From Stentor coeruleus (Eukaryota > Ciliophora > Heterotrichea > Heterotrichida > Stentoridae): DNA of 64,000 bases. The position numbers were made by a program, and so were the translations under genes. The stretch spans positions 62,001-126,000 of the forward strand of contig MPUH01000033.1 in the NCBI GenBank assembly GCA_001970955.1, written 5' to 3'. Of the stretch, positions 10,271 through 21,148 are shown piece by piece (position 1 is the first letter of the stretch; each line of letters opens with the position of its first letter). Under the pieces are notes generated by a model. The model was not told where the DNA came from and did no database searches. It saw only the letters and a list, made by a program, of their open reading frames with translations.

Positions 10271-11145
10271 AATTTGTTGTGATAATAGTGTAATTAGTAG
10301 TTTTGGTATGGATTTTTTGATAAGATTGAATGAAGAATTTTTTATGATTTTTAAGGCGGAATAAGAGTTTTTTTAGGTTTTTTGGAAGTATTTTGATTTG
10401 GAAAAATGTGGATACTTGTTATGAGATGGTTTTTGGTTTGGAAATTAAGAAAATATGAGTTTAAGGTGTCTGCATGTTTTATAAGTGATTTTTAATCTAA
10501 GCTAATTAGTTTGAAGCTTTTGGAAAAAAATTGATTTAAATAAATACTTTTTAGCTTTTTGGATTAGAACTATAGCATCGTGTTTTGAAAATATTCATAC
10601 AACAACATAATCTAATCCTTTTATATTATCTCACAATTCTGGAATTATTACAACATTACTTTAAAATAGTATTCCTATTGCCTCAAATAAACTATTTTTT
10701 TCCTAACAAAAAACTGATTTCCACCATCTTCTCAATTATAATAATAAAACCAAAATCAAAAAAGTATAACCCAAACAAAGACCTCTAAAAAAATTCCTTA
10801 AATCTTAAATTTTTTATCCATAAACATAACTTCAAACCTTTTTCTTATAAAAACTCTCTAAAACCCAAACCTACACTTTTACCATACCCCCAACACAAAA
10901 AACCCAAACTGCATTTCTCAACATAAAAATCCTACTATTTTTTTTATAACACAAATTCTTTAAACCTCACCAAATGAGTATCTTTTCCTCTAAACCATCA
11001 TATTCTTAACACAACACATCAAAAAATCATATAAAAGCCTTGATATCTAATTTAAAAAACCCCAAAAATTTTTTACCAATCCAATTATTAACCTTGTCAA
11101 ACATACATTAACACTACATGTTTATAATAATTTTAATCCATAATA
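10271..11145. other. Intergenic, skew switch
   Basis: G-rich on plus to about 10560 (downstream of the EF-hand gene), then C-rich to 11140 (upstream of the ankyrin kinase). An Ile/Leu/Lys-rich open frame at 10585..10788 looks like a composition artefact. Confidence 0.6.
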
Positions 11146-12630
11146 ATGGGAAATCAAAATACGCAGATTTTTCGGCTCATCAATCAAGGACAAGAAGACG
11201 AAGCAATCAAATGCTTACAAATACAAAAAAATGTAAACCTTCTTAGCTCTAACGGGATCTCAGTTCTAAGAGCAGCTTTAGAAAAAGGTCAAATGAAGTT
11301 GTTTAAATACTGTTATTTACGTAATGCTGTACTAATGCCTTCATTAGAAAAAGGAAGGACGATACTTCATAGGGCAATCGAGCTTGGACATTATGACTTG
11401 ACTTGGAAACTCTTAAGAGACAGTAAGACTTTCAAACTTTCAGTTGATGATCAAGACATAAATGGTAAAAGTTCCCTACATGTTGCTGTAGAACTCTGTG
11501 ATTCAGATATAGTCGCATTGTTATTAAAATATAATGCACGAAAAGATTTAAAAGATCTAACCGGGAAAAGTCCTTATGACCTAGCTTTGACTATAAAATA
11601 TCCTGGAATTGAAGGCATATTAGAACAATTTAATATGGAAGATTATCTAGCTAAACCAATACACGATGATATATCCCCAGTACGAGACCAAGTATCTACC
11701 CAGGTCTCAAAAGAAACCAAAATTGAGCTTGAAAAAGGCGCGAAGCTCTTTTTTTTAGAAAAAACTCTTGAAGAATCAAAAGTCCCAATGATCAAAGGTG
11801 AAGAACTTGAACTCCAAGATATTATCAACAAAGGATCAAGTTGTTTAGTCTATAAAGGTAAATGGCGTGGTAGCGAAATAGCAATAAAGCAATTCACAAC
11901 TGATTATAGTGAGTCTGATAAGAAAATGAAAAAATTTGCTAAAGAACTTCAAGTTTTAACCCAAGTACGTCACCCTAATCTCCTTTTACTTATGGGTATA
12001 TGTATCGATAAGCCAAATCTATGTTTAATAACTGAGCTAGTCCCTAATTTAACTTTATTTTATGCAATCCACAAGAATAAAGAACGAAAACTCACTTTAG
12101 CTGAAAGGTTTAGTATAAGCATTCAATTATGTAAAGGGATTTCATATCTACATTCTAATAACCCTCCTATAATCCATAGGGATTTAAAACCTGAAAACTG
12201 TTTGATGGACCATAATTTGAATGTGAAAATAGCTGATTTCGGCCTTGCAAGATTTTCATCAAGTTTTGCCCAAAGTGAAGAATCTATGACGACAATATGT
12301 ATTGGGACAACTAGGTTTATGGCCCCAGAGCTTTTTGATAATTCTAAAAGTGAAAATATTGGTGTTGAAGTTGATATTTGGGCATTAGGATGTTTGATTG
12401 TTGAGATTTTTAGTAATAAGAGACCTTGGCATTATATATCGAGTAGTAAGGCAAATAGCATTTTTTTTGAGATTTTTAATAAGAAACCTTTACCTATACC
12501 TGATAATGTACTTCCTGAGATAGCTGAAGTTGTTAAAGAATGTTGTAGATATAATCCGAAAAAAAGACCTAGTGCTCAGAAGGTTTTGGAGAAACTTGAA
12601 ATAGCGAAAAATATATATATTCTCAATTAA
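11146..12630 (+). CDS. Ankyrin-repeat TKL-type protein kinase, acylated
   Basis: A 494-residue protein. It begins MGNQNTQIFR, a probable N-myristoylation motif. Ankyrin repeats follow at about 35-165 (GRTILHRAIELGHYDL, GKSSLHVAVELCDSDIV, TGKSPYDLAL). The kinase domain runs from about 220 to 490: INKGSSCLVYKGKWRG, AIKQF with the ATP-binding Lys, IIHRDLKPENCLMD, ADFGLARF and MAPELFD. The IHRDLKPxNCL and GTxRFMAPE motifs and the WRG following the glycine loop mark the tyrosine-kinase-like group (integrin-linked, MLK or plant Raf-like). All catalytic residues are intact, so it should act as a Ser/Thr kinase. Ankyrin plus lipid anchor suggests a cortical or membrane scaffold kinase. Confidence 0.9.
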   Translation: MGNQNTQIFRLINQGQEDEAIKCLQIQKNVNLLSSNGISVLRAALEKGQMKLFKYCYLRNAVLMPSLEKGRTILHRAIELGHYDLTWKLLRDSKTFKLSVDDQDINGKSSLHVAVELCDSDIVALLLKYNARKDLKDLTGKSPYDLALTIKYPGIEGILEQFNMEDYLAKPIHDDISPVRDQVSTQVSKETKIELEKGAKLFFLEKTLEESKVPMIKGEELELQDIINKGSSCLVYKGKWRGSEIAIKQFTTDYSESDKKMKKFAKELQVLTQVRHPNLLLLMGICIDKPNLCLITELVPNLTLFYAIHKNKERKLTLAERFSISIQLCKGISYLHSNNPPIIHRDLKPENCLMDHNLNVKIADFGLARFSSSFAQSEESMTTICIGTTRFMAPELFDNSKSENIGVEVDIWALGCLIVEIFSNKRPWHYISSSKANSIFFEIFNKKPLPIPDNVLPEIAEVVKECCRYNPKKRPSAQKVLEKLEIAKNIYILN

Positions 12631-13660
12631 TATTAGAAGATTGTATGTAATTTGTAATTCTTAGGATAAGTTTTTTTGTTAATTTTTGGCAAGGCTGAAT
12701 GGCTTTTAAGTTGTGGGATAACAGTTGCACCATTAAAATATTCTGACAAAATAATTATCATATTTAAACTCAACTCAAAAATCTTCAAAGACAAAATATG
12801 AAAATCTTCTTTACTTTAAGTTTAAATAATAAAAATCCTCATCAAATCATATATAATTCAATACGAAATATAATAATTACAATTTACTATAATTCGAAAA
12901 ATATGTGCTTTAGACATAAAAACTAAAACTTCCTTGCCAATCTTTTAATAAAAAAATCCTACCAAAAATTAAAAACTTTACACTAAATAATCTAATCTTA
13001 TATAAAAAAATCCCAAAATTCTAATCATACCATTATTTTCCAAAAAATTATCCTAAACCTAAACTTAATCTTCATATCAAAATCTTCGCTATGAAATATT
13101 ATCTTAATCATCCTCAGCTTTGTAAATGAAATAACTTTTCCTGAAATTTCCCCCCCTTTACATAATCTCCAACAAAAATCACCAATAAAAATTCTACCCT
13201 AAACTTATATTTTACTACATTTAAGTATTGTTAAAACTTAGGACAATCTTTGTGTTTATTTATTTTTTCTTATAAGAGTTTATCCTCAAAAACCACCTAT
13301 CAAATTTTTAAATCTTTTAGCTAAAGGAGATAAATTTTTACAATATTTAAAGCAGTGGTTAAATTTTATCATTAGCATAATCGACTTAATAATTTGGTAG
13401 AATAGATTATTTAAAGCACTTTTCACCTTAAGAAAGCTTTAAGGGACATAATATTATGTTAAAAAAAGATTTGTGAGCATTTGTTTTCGGCCATGATTAG
13501 AAAAAATATAGTAATAAAATTGGTCTTTAAGCTAGTAAAAGAGCAGCTAGGTTTATATTATTTGAGTATATTTCTTTAGGAAGTTAATAGATAATTACAT
13601 TAAACTTAACCTAAATTAGTCTTGTAGTTTCTTTAGACATTATGGCAATAAAATAATATC
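12631..13660. other. Intergenic, C-rich then mixed
   Basis: About 1 kb. After a short G-rich piece, the plus strand is C- and A-rich from 12730 to about 13230, then mixed AT-rich to 13660. This resembles the upstream flank of a plus gene and supports the small gene at 13661. No RNA genes or repeats recognised. Confidence 0.55.
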
Positions 13661-13903
13661 ATGAGAAGCGAGAAAAACAAGTCTAAGAAAAGTATAAAAG
13701 ATAACAGTTCAGCCACCAAATGTTCCGACAACGAGTCAGATAACATAGAATCATCTTTAACAGAACTAAGCGACAACTCTATTACACTTTATAATACTAT
13801 ACAGTCAATCTGGCATGAATATCAGACCCGTTTATCTTCAATCCCATGTCTTGACTTATTAGCAGCATTGGCAACCCAAGAATTCAATGATAAAAATAGT
13901 TAA
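13661..13903 (+). CDS. Possible small Ser-rich protein
   Basis: An 80-codon frame. The N-terminal half is Lys/Ser/Asp-rich (KNKSKKSIKDNSS, KCSDNESDNIESS) and the C-terminal half is helical and ordered-looking (YNTIQSIWHEYQTRL, LDLLAALATQEF). No family recognised. Support is indirect: codon use looks normal, and the flanks are C-rich upstream and G-rich downstream as for other plus genes. It could also be one exon of something longer. Confidence 0.45.
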   Translation: MRSEKNKSKKSIKDNSSATKCSDNESDNIESSLTELSDNSITLYNTIQSIWHEYQTRLSSIPCLDLLAALATQEFNDKNS

Positions 13904-15142
13904 TTGAGTCCAAAATTATCTTTATATATAAATTCTAGGTTTTTTTATAGTAATTTCTCTATGTTTTTTGTAAGCCATTATTTAATCTTATATGATAAGG
14001 CGCCTTAGTCTTTCTAATCATTCATACTAGTATTTTTAATAATGTATGGTGATATGATAAATTAAGGGAGATTGTATTAGAAAAGTATGATAGGAGTTTA
14101 TAATTCATGGTTTTTTGAAGTTTATGATAATTTTTATGGTTTTAGGGCGAATTTGGATAAAAAGTTTTGAAAAGATGAATTTTTAATAGGAATTGAGTGT
14201 AAAAGATGAGATAAACTCAAGAGAGAATGAAATGTATAAGTTGATTATTGTGGATAATTATAAATTAGAGGCATTTATTGAATTTAAAAAAATTATGGTT
14301 TTTATAGAGTTTGTAGTAATATTTCAGATTTGTTTATTAGTCTAATACTTTTTATCTATAAATGCTTTGGATGATATTAAGACAACGAATTCATGATGAA
14401 AAATATTTGAAGGGACAATAGGCAATGATGTGTGAGAAATTGAAGAATGAAAATTATAGTTTAACGAAAAATGATATTTATAGGAATTGTAATAAATATT
14501 TTGATGAAAAATTAAAGGAAGTTTATTTAACGAAGAAGAAATTATAGAGATAAATTTTATACTCCTATCATATACTCCTTTATATAATTTTTCAATCCNA
14601 GAATTACTTAGAGAAAAAGTTTGATCGAGGTAAAAATGAAAATGTAATTAAAAAAAAAAATTTATAATTTTATACTCCTATCATATACTCCTTTATATAA
14701 TTTTTCAATCCTAATATAATATAACTTTAACAACAATACTATAATAAAATATACTGTGCATATACTATTCAAAAAATAATATACTCATTTGCATATAAAA
14801 TCAAATATGTTTGTATATAAAAAAAACTTTTCAGATTAAACAAACATTTTCATAAACGACAATCTAAATAAAACCCAAAAACCTTTTATTACACAAAATC
14901 ATCTAAAAAATATCAGAACTCAAGTATTTCGTTGGAATAAGTTTAAACTTAAAAATATGTAATATAATATTACACAACTCCTCATTTTATCTTAAAACTT
15001 CTTAAATTGTATCGAGTGTACTTGTTGAAAATTATCAGGCTTATATAGAAAAAATCAACACTGGTGGGAGTTTACATTTTTTTACACCTCCAGACTTTTT
15101 TAAAAAAAAAAAAACAGCTGAGAATTCAGATGATGTTCCAGA
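13904..15142. other. Intergenic with an assembly gap
   Basis: G-rich on plus to about 14560, then a duplicated contig end around the N at 14599, then C-rich to about 15000. A Lys-rich 39-codon ATG frame near 14430..14550 is too weak to call. No other feature recognised. Confidence 0.5.
14553..14712. repeat. Duplicated contig ends around single N (14599)
   Basis: A segment of about 46 nt ending TTTTTCAATCC occurs just before the N (14553..14598) and again at about 14667..14712. Unlike the other gaps, about 68 nt of unshared sequence follows the N before the second copy. Best read as an unresolved scaffold join. Confidence 0.7.
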
Positions 15143-15268
15143 ATGAAGAAGTTAAGACCAGGCTTGCCGTTTATTTTCAAATGTTTTCAAGAAGATTGTA
15201 GGGTTAATGAGCAAACAGTTATAGCGCATATGGGGCTTTTGGTATTTGATTTTAATATAATTAGTTGA
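15143..15268 (+). CDS. Possible tiny protein or exon
   Basis: A 41-residue open frame (MKKLRPGLPFIFKCFQ...AHMGLLVFDFN). It contains CFQEDC followed later by AHMG, slightly zinc-finger-like. The flanks are C-rich before and G-rich after, as for plus genes in this window. I found no 15-nt intron joining it to neighbouring frames. It could be a small gene, an isolated exon or chance. Confidence 0.25.
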   Translation: MKKLRPGLPFIFKCFQEDCRVNEQTVIAHMGLLVFDFNIIS

Positions 15269-15852
15269 TTATCATACATTTGTGTTCTGTGAATGATTTT
15301 TAAGATTTTTTTTTATTAAAACAGTCATGAGCATTTTTTATAATATGATTTTAAAAGATCACAGGATAGAGTCAAGAATCCAGCTTGCATGAGAGTTCTT
15401 AGAGAATTAACCATAAATTTCTGGTTGTGTATGCATAAATTAGAATATTGTGGTAAGGTTATATGGAAAGAGAGAAAAGGAGAAAAGGGAATTTGCATGA
15501 AAATGAGACTCGTTTTAATTTTTATAATAATAGAAGCAAAGAACAGTGGTTGGATTAATTTTAACATGCTTAAAGATTGATGATGATTTAGAAGGGATTT
15601 ATCATAGGTATCATGTAAGCATTATATTAAGTTTAAAATGGCAGTTTTTTTAAGTTTTCCTTGTATACCCGTAAAGTTTTTGAAAACTATCATATTCAAG
15701 GTTTCAAAAATGTATTTTCCAGCTATAACAAGCATTTTTACACTAATTTTCTTTATAACACCATAAAAATTCAAAAAAAAAAACCCTTTCCATGTCAAAA
15801 CTCACTCACCCATATAAATCCATCATAAATCCAATAAATTATTTAATTCCAA
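15269..15852. other. Intergenic, ambiguous open frames
   Basis: G-rich on the plus strand to about 15590. Overlapping frames are open on both strands (15389..15580 plus, 15325..15567 minus). Neither has recognisable domains or convincing composition, so neither is called. Confidence 0.45.
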
Positions 15853-16554
15853 CTATCTAAGTATCCTCTCACACTTATGGCAACGCACACGAGTACCTTT
15901 ACACGAATTCGTCATATAAGGTATCAAAAAGCATCCTAAAAACCCTCCAGACAATAAAATTCCCATAGCTGCCCAAAAAGTTTTATCTGTATTCACATAC
16001 TCAATTTTTGTCATAACCTCAGCTCCACAACTCGCACACCACATCAATTGTGGGATTTTCATATCTTCATTACCTTCAAAGCTAATATTATCATCAGGTT
16101 CTTGAATAACAGAATTAAATCTTTCAGCATTCAAATCAAAAATTGACTCAGATTCAATGTTTTCTGATTTCCTATAACCATTATTTTGATTTTCTAAGCT
16201 TTTTAGTCTTTCTTCAAGTTTTGGCATTAGATTCTGTTCTTGAAGTTCTTTAGCTTTTAATGATAGCATAACTGGAGTCTGTGGGACTGAATGTTTTGGG
16301 GAATTTAAACAGAAAGATCTTTTAAAGTTCATTGATTGCATGGTGCTAGCTTGTAAAGAACTTGAGTTCATTTCTGTGCTCATGCGAGTGTCAGCTTGAA
16401 GGCAGTCTGATTTTTCAATGCCTAGTTTTGTATAGTTATGATTTACAGAGAAATGTGGTTCTTCGGATGGTTCAGGTTGGAAAAACCGACTACTTTGTTC
16501 AGTGCGTGGGGTTAGTGATGGGGTAAGAAATATATCTGATCGTTTATTTGCCAT
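15853..16554 (-). CDS. LITAF-domain membrane-associated zinc protein
   Basis: A 233-residue protein. The first about 165 residues are disordered and Ser/Glu-rich. The C-terminal about 65 residues form a LITAF domain. This has a first zinc half-site MWCASCGAEV (CxxC), then the hydrophobic stretch WAAMGILLSGGFLGCFLIPY that dips into membrane, and a second half-site RVRCHKCERIL (CxxC). LITAF proteins sit on the cytosolic face of endosomal or lysosomal membranes. The classic HxCxxC second half-site here has Arg in place of the His, with cysteine spacing kept. The domain call is firm; an endosomal role is inferred. Confidence 0.85.
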   Translation of the reverse strand: MANKRSDIFLTPSLTPRTEQSSRFFQPEPSEEPHFSVNHNYTKLGIEKSDCLQADTRMSTEMNSSSLQASTMQSMNFKRSFCLNSPKHSVPQTPVMLSLKAKELQEQNLMPKLEERLKSLENQNNGYRKSENIESESIFDLNAERFNSVIQEPDDNISFEGNEDMKIPQLMWCASCGAEVMTKIEYVNTDKTFWAAMGILLSGGFLGCFLIPYMTNSCKGTRVRCHKCERILR

Positions 16555-16731
16555 TTATAAGTAAAATATTTTGTTTTAGGTCCATAAAATGAGATTTTTG
16601 CCTCAAATTCAAAATAGTTTTGTTTATGAGGTAGGTGTTGCTTATGGTTTATAGCTTAAAATATAAAAGGTAGATAATAGAAGAAGTTTTTTTTATTGGG
16701 TTATGATTACTATATTAACATTTTATCAAAA

Positions 16732-17136
16732 TTATGATAAAGGGAAAGGGGAGGTTATTATAAGGTTCGACATGTCCAAAAGAACAGGCCAAGTGGTTTG
16801 GGTGTTTAACTTACAGTTTTCTTCATTCCATATTTTTGTTGTGTGTTTTTTAGAGTCTTTTGATGCTTTATTAGTATCTTCGAGGTTTTCATTAATTAAA
16901 TGAAGCTTGGTTTTGTCGTGGTATTTTAAGATGACCTCATTGTGATAGTGCTGATAATGAACTTTTTTGTAATGCCTATTGAGGCCTTTTTTATATTTGT
17001 AGCTGTTGTCACAAAATGAGCATTTGAAACTTCTCTCTTCGGTATGAACTATGTAATGTCTTTGAAGGAACTGTTTTGTTGTGAATCTTAGCTCACAGAG
17101 TTCACAAGCAAAAGGTCGAAAATCTCTATTCTCCAT
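16732..17136 (-). CDS. Two-finger C2H2 zinc-finger protein
   Basis: A 134-residue protein with two tandem C2H2 fingers: CELCELRFTTKQFLQRHYIVH (residues 11-31 region) and CSFCDNSYKYKKGLNRHYKKVH (about 39-60). They are joined by the TEERSFK linker, close to the classical TGEKPF linker. The remainder is charged, His-rich just after the second finger and without a recognisable domain. Probably a nucleic-acid-binding regulator. A divergent relationship with CFAP45 (17887) leaves a spacer of about 750 bp. Confidence in the domain is high; the function is generic. Confidence 0.82.
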   Translation of the reverse strand: MENRDFRPFACELCELRFTTKQFLQRHYIVHTEERSFKCSFCDNSYKYKKGLNRHYKKVHYQHYHNEVILKYHDKTKLHLINENLEDTNKASKDSKKHTTKIWNEENCKLNTQTTWPVLLDMSNLIITSPFPLS

Positions 17137-17886
17137 ATTTATTGTTTTTAGCTTTTTTTGAATTAAATGGAAATTTTAGTGGAAAATTGTGCTAAAAATA
17201 TGTGTGATTTTAGAGGGGAAATAGCAGGTTTGGGTGATTTTAGGCTTGTGTGGAAAAATTTGATTTTTTTATAGGTTTTTGTGTATAGATGCTCTTGATT
17301 TAAGGAGAAAATTATAAATTTAAAGAATTTATAATAGGCATATACTTTAAATGATGCCTTTTATGATAAATATAATAATTATTAGTTAAATTTATTCAGA
17401 TTTTATTTAGATCATTGAGCAAAATTTAGTAATTAATACTAGACTGACAATTGTTCAAATCCAATACTTTTAACTAATATGCATGATTATTATTATTATT
17501 ATTTCTTTAATAAAAATATCTTATTATTTTCTTAATGACTTATAAGACTCCTGAAAATCCAAAGTGCTTAGGTGCTTATTTCCATATGCATTCTAGCCTT
17601 ATGCTTTTAATAAAATGATGGCACAAATTCTTAACNTTTCCATATGCATTCTAGCCTTATGCTTTTAATAAAATGATGGCACAAATTCTTAACAAATTTA
17701 AAAAGCTCATCTAGTATTCAAAATAAACTAATCCTAATAATATAAATCCTACCTTTTTAACAAAAAATTCACATCTCCAAACAATATTTCAAAAAACTCT
17801 TGCAATAATCAAAATCCTCTTATAATCAGCCATAGCCCTCTTCCTTTATTTTCTTCTAATCCTACATATTCAAATAATTATTAACA
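17137..17886. other. Divergent intergenic spacer
   Basis: G-rich on plus next to the C2H2 gene and C-rich from about 17700 next to CFAP45, as expected for two diverging promoters. It contains the duplicated contig ends at 17579..17693. Confidence 0.6.
17579..17693. repeat. Duplicated contig ends around single N (17636)
   Basis: Two identical 57-nt copies, 17579..17635 and 17637..17693, directly flank one N. This is an unmerged overlap between contigs, not a biological repeat. Confidence 0.9.
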
Positions 17887-19431
17887 ATGGTAAGCGTTAC
17901 TTAGAAATCTCAAGGCAGTGTTGCGTCTTCTAAGAAATCCGGTGGAAGTTATAAGAAAGTTTCCGACCGTTCAGAAGTTGATGAAGCTTTGTTTGGAGCT
18001 AAAGCCTCAGGATCAACCCAAGCAGGCAGAATCACAGATGAACAAATCCGTAAAGTTAAAAACATGGTTCATCAAGGAACAACTCCAGAAACCGCAGCTG
18101 TAATTCCTTTAACTGAAATCCAAAGAATGAAAGCTGCAGCGGTTTTAAAGACTAAAGAAGAACTTTTGTCTGAACATAAAGTACTTGAAGAACAAAAAGA
18201 GCAACAAAGAGCTGCAGCTAAAGCACGTAAAGAAAGGATGATGCAATTAGAAAATGAAAGGCAAAAAGCTGCACCTTTGACTGAAAGCGAGAAAGAACAA
18301 AAAGAGAGGGATAAGTTTTTTAAAGAGCGGGCTAAACAAATGCTTGATCAAGAGTTTGATGATGTTAAAACTATGAACCAAATGGTTTTGTATGCTAAAG
18401 TTGTAACTGTTAGAGATGAGCAGCTTAAGGAGAAAAAAGATATAACTTCAGAAAAGAAGAAAATTGAAGATCAGCTTGATTTGATGATGGAAGTTGAAAG
18501 GCTTAAAGTAATAAAATATCATGACGAAAGAGAACATAAATGGAAAGAAGACCGTCTTCAAGGTGCATCAGTTCTTAAAGATCAAATAAAAGAACGTGAA
18601 CTGATCCGAATGAAAGAACAAGAAATTCTCGAAAAAGAACGTCAACAGATGTTAAAGCAAATCCAGCTTCTCCAAGAAGAAGAAATGAGATCCGCTAAAG
18701 AGAAAATGGAAATGCAAGAAAAACTCATGGCCGAAGTTGAAGAAGTAAACCGTAGGGCAATCCTTATAAAAGAAGATAAAAAGCGTCAAGAACGTGAAGA
18801 AGATGAGAAAATCATGAATTATAACATAGAAAAGGCTAAAAGGGAACAAGAAGTAATCGAAGAACAAGAAAGAATCCGAGCTGAAAAAGAAAGAGAAGTT
18901 CAAAGGCTTAGAGAAAGACAAGAACGGGCAAAAGATCGTCAATCAGAACTAGACGCCTTAAGAGCTAAAAGGGCCCAAGAAGCTCAAGAACGTGTTGAAC
19001 GTGAAAAAGAGAAAAAAGAAGCTGAAAAAATCGCCAAAATCAACAAAGAGCTTGAAGAAGCTAGAAACCAACAAGCTAGAGAAAAAGAAATAAGGCTAAT
19101 AATCCAAGCAAAACAAGAACGAGATGAATTCGAAAGGATCATCATGGCTCAAAAAGAAGCTGCAGAAGCTGAAAGAAAACAAGAAGAAGCTAAAGCTGAA
19201 ATAAGAAAACAACATGCAAATCAATTGAAAACTCAAATTCTTATGAACTCAGAAAAAAAATCTTTAGTTGAAAGAGAGAATTTAGAAGAAGGGAGAAAAT
19301 TACGTAATGAAATCGAGTCTGAAAGGAAAAAACTTGAAACTATTCGAATTGAAAAGCTTGATGGACTTAAAGTTGATGGAATTCCTGATAAATACCAAGC
19401 AGATTTGGCGAGGAAAAAAGTTAGTGTCTAA
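17887..19431 (+). CDS. CFAP45: CFAP45 (CCDC19) axonemal inner-junction protein, two exons
   Basis: Exons 17887..17889 and 17905..19431 give 509 residues. The first coding exon is the ATG alone, followed immediately by a 15-nt intron. The protein is almost entirely helical, Glu/Lys/Arg-rich coiled coil. It matches CFAP45 along its length: an N-terminal EVDEALFG, then QLDLMMEVERLK, QERIRAEKEREVQRLRER, LDALRAKRAQEA, DEFERIIMAQKEAAEAERK, KQHANQLK and a C-terminal GIPDKY. CFAP45 is a microtubule inner protein of ciliary doublets, fitting a heavily ciliated cell. It converges on the CDPK gene with 38 bp between stops. Identification is very secure. Confidence 0.96.
17890..17904 (+). other. 15-nt intron directly after the start codon
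   Basis: GTAAGCGTTACTTAG, with A at position 10. It splits ATG from the second codon (AAA). Without splicing the frame from this ATG hits the intron's TAG. Confidence 0.92.
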
Positions 19432-19469
19432 GACTATTTTTAGTATTTTGATCATGACTAAGTTAGTTT

Positions 19470-20888
19470 TTAAAATGTGGCCAGCATCATTTTAGTAAAC
19501 TCTGTTAAATCGATAACCCCATCTCCATTAAGATCAGCTTCGGCTATAAGTTTCGTCCACATTTCTTCATCATAATTATGAGATTTACCTAGAACTTGTT
19601 TCAATTCATTAGCTGTTATTGTCCCACTTTGATCTAAATCAAAAGCTTTAAATGCCATTTCAAGACGTTCTTTTGATAATAATTGTTGTCTACTTAATGT
19701 TGCTGAAACAAACTCACTATATTCAATTTCTCCTGAACCATCTAAATCTACTTGTCTCATAATACGTTCTACTTCTCCATCAACATCGTTTATTTCATTA
19801 CCAAATAAGATAGAAAAACCTTCTTTTAGTTCTTTTGCTGATAAAGTTCCACTATTATCTGTATCTAAGGATCTAAAAAGGTCCATCATTTCTTCACGTT
19901 CAGCTTTTGTAGCTAATTGTGAGGTTATAAAACCAATTGTAGCTTTTTTAAGCATTTGTTCACTGCGGAAACCTCTAAGATTTCGGAAAAGCTGACCTGC
20001 TGAGTTACGGTTTATTGGAGCTCGGCTAGCATTAGTTATCCAAGAATGAGCTAAAGCTTGTCTTGCACTAAACCTACGGTTGTATTCCATGGTTAAAAGT
20101 TTTTCTATAAGGTCTTTAGCTTCGAAAGATATGTCATCCCATTCTGGGGAAGGGAAAGAAAACTTGCCGATAGACACTTTTTTAAGAATCTCCTGATCGG
20201 TATTTCCACCAAAAGGGGGATAGCCACATAACAAAATATACATGACAACCCCAGCACTCCACATATCACATTTAAAATTATACGACTTTCTCAATACCTC
20301 TGGGGGTATATAATATGGTGTACCAACTTTACTAGTCATAATTTCTCCTTGTCTATAAAACTGTGACGACCCAAAGTCAATAATTTTCAAATATGCATCT
20401 TCACTTGTACTACTCAATAAGAAATTTTCAGGTTTTAAATCCCTATGAGCCACACCTTTTTCTTCAAGATATACTAAAACACTAAATATTTGTCTCATAT
20501 ACTCAGCACCTGTAGATTCACTTATACTCCCTTGAGATAAAATTCTTTCAAAAAGTTCCCCACCAGCACAAAACTCTGTTATTATATAATAATTCATTTC
20601 ATCTTGATAATACTCATGAAGTTTTATGATGTTTGGGTGGTCTAAAGCTCTTAATATAGCAACTTCGTTAAAGACCATGTTTTTTTCTTCTTCAGTTCGT
20701 AAAGATTTTTTATGGATGGTTTTGACGGCACGCTTTTCTCCTGTGACTCGATGTTTGATTCTTCGGACACTTGAAAATGCTCCCTCGCCTACTTTTTTGG
20801 AGATTTTATAGGCGTCTCTGAGTTTGCCGGATTTTTCGAAAATGAAATCTGCTGCTGCGATCTTGAAACTCATATTTATAAAAGCCAT
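19470..20888 (-). CDS. Calcium-dependent protein kinase (CDPK)
   Basis: A 472-residue kinase. The catalytic domain spans about 27-290: VGEGAFSSVRR, AVKTIHK with the ATP-binding Lys, HRDLKPENFLL, DFGSSQFY, GTPYYIPPEVL. A junction segment follows (about 300-340) and then four canonical EF-hands: DTDNSGTLSAKE, DLDGSGEIEYSE, DLDQSGTITANE and DLNGDGVIDLTE. This is the classic CDPK order. Calcium binding to the C-terminal hands would release the junction from the active site. All four loops have intact Asp/Glu ligands. A second ATG five codons in (start at 20873, MSFKIAAAD) is an alternative start. No myristoylation motif is present. Identification is very secure. Confidence 0.95.
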   Translation of the reverse strand: MAFINMSFKIAAADFIFEKSGKLRDAYKISKKVGEGAFSSVRRIKHRVTGEKRAVKTIHKKSLRTEEEKNMVFNEVAILRALDHPNIIKLHEYYQDEMNYYIITEFCAGGELFERILSQGSISESTGAEYMRQIFSVLVYLEEKGVAHRDLKPENFLLSSTSEDAYLKIIDFGSSQFYRQGEIMTSKVGTPYYIPPEVLRKSYNFKCDMWSAGVVMYILLCGYPPFGGNTDQEILKKVSIGKFSFPSPEWDDISFEAKDLIEKLLTMEYNRRFSARQALAHSWITNASRAPINRNSAGQLFRNLRGFRSEQMLKKATIGFITSQLATKAEREEMMDLFRSLDTDNSGTLSAKELKEGFSILFGNEINDVDGEVERIMRQVDLDGSGEIEYSEFVSATLSRQQLLSKERLEMAFKAFDLDQSGTITANELKQVLGKSHNYDEEMWTKLIAEADLNGDGVIDLTEFTKMMLATF

Positions 20889-21148
20889 TGGTTAAATGAT
20901 GATAATTTAGAGGATAGGATTAATGGGTTTTTTATTAGGAATATAGAGGCTTTTTTGGAAGATTTTAGGGAGAAAGTTGGCTTGATGAAATGAAATAGGA
21001 GGGTAGAAAGGGTATGATAAGGGTTTTTGAAGAAAGATAGGATTTAGAGGAAATTTTTATGGCTTTGGGTGTTAGGGTGTTAATAAATAATGTATGCTAT
21101 TGTAAAATGGAATGGTAGTATTAGATTTTAAGGTTAAGTTAAAATGTT

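Noticed and set aside
10585-10788. A 67-codon plus frame
   Set aside because: Ile/Leu/Lys composition typical of random AT-rich DNA; no support.
15325-15580. Overlapping frames on both strands (80 and 63 codons)
   Set aside because: Neither has a domain or clear codon preference; one must be a shadow and I cannot tell which, if any, is real.
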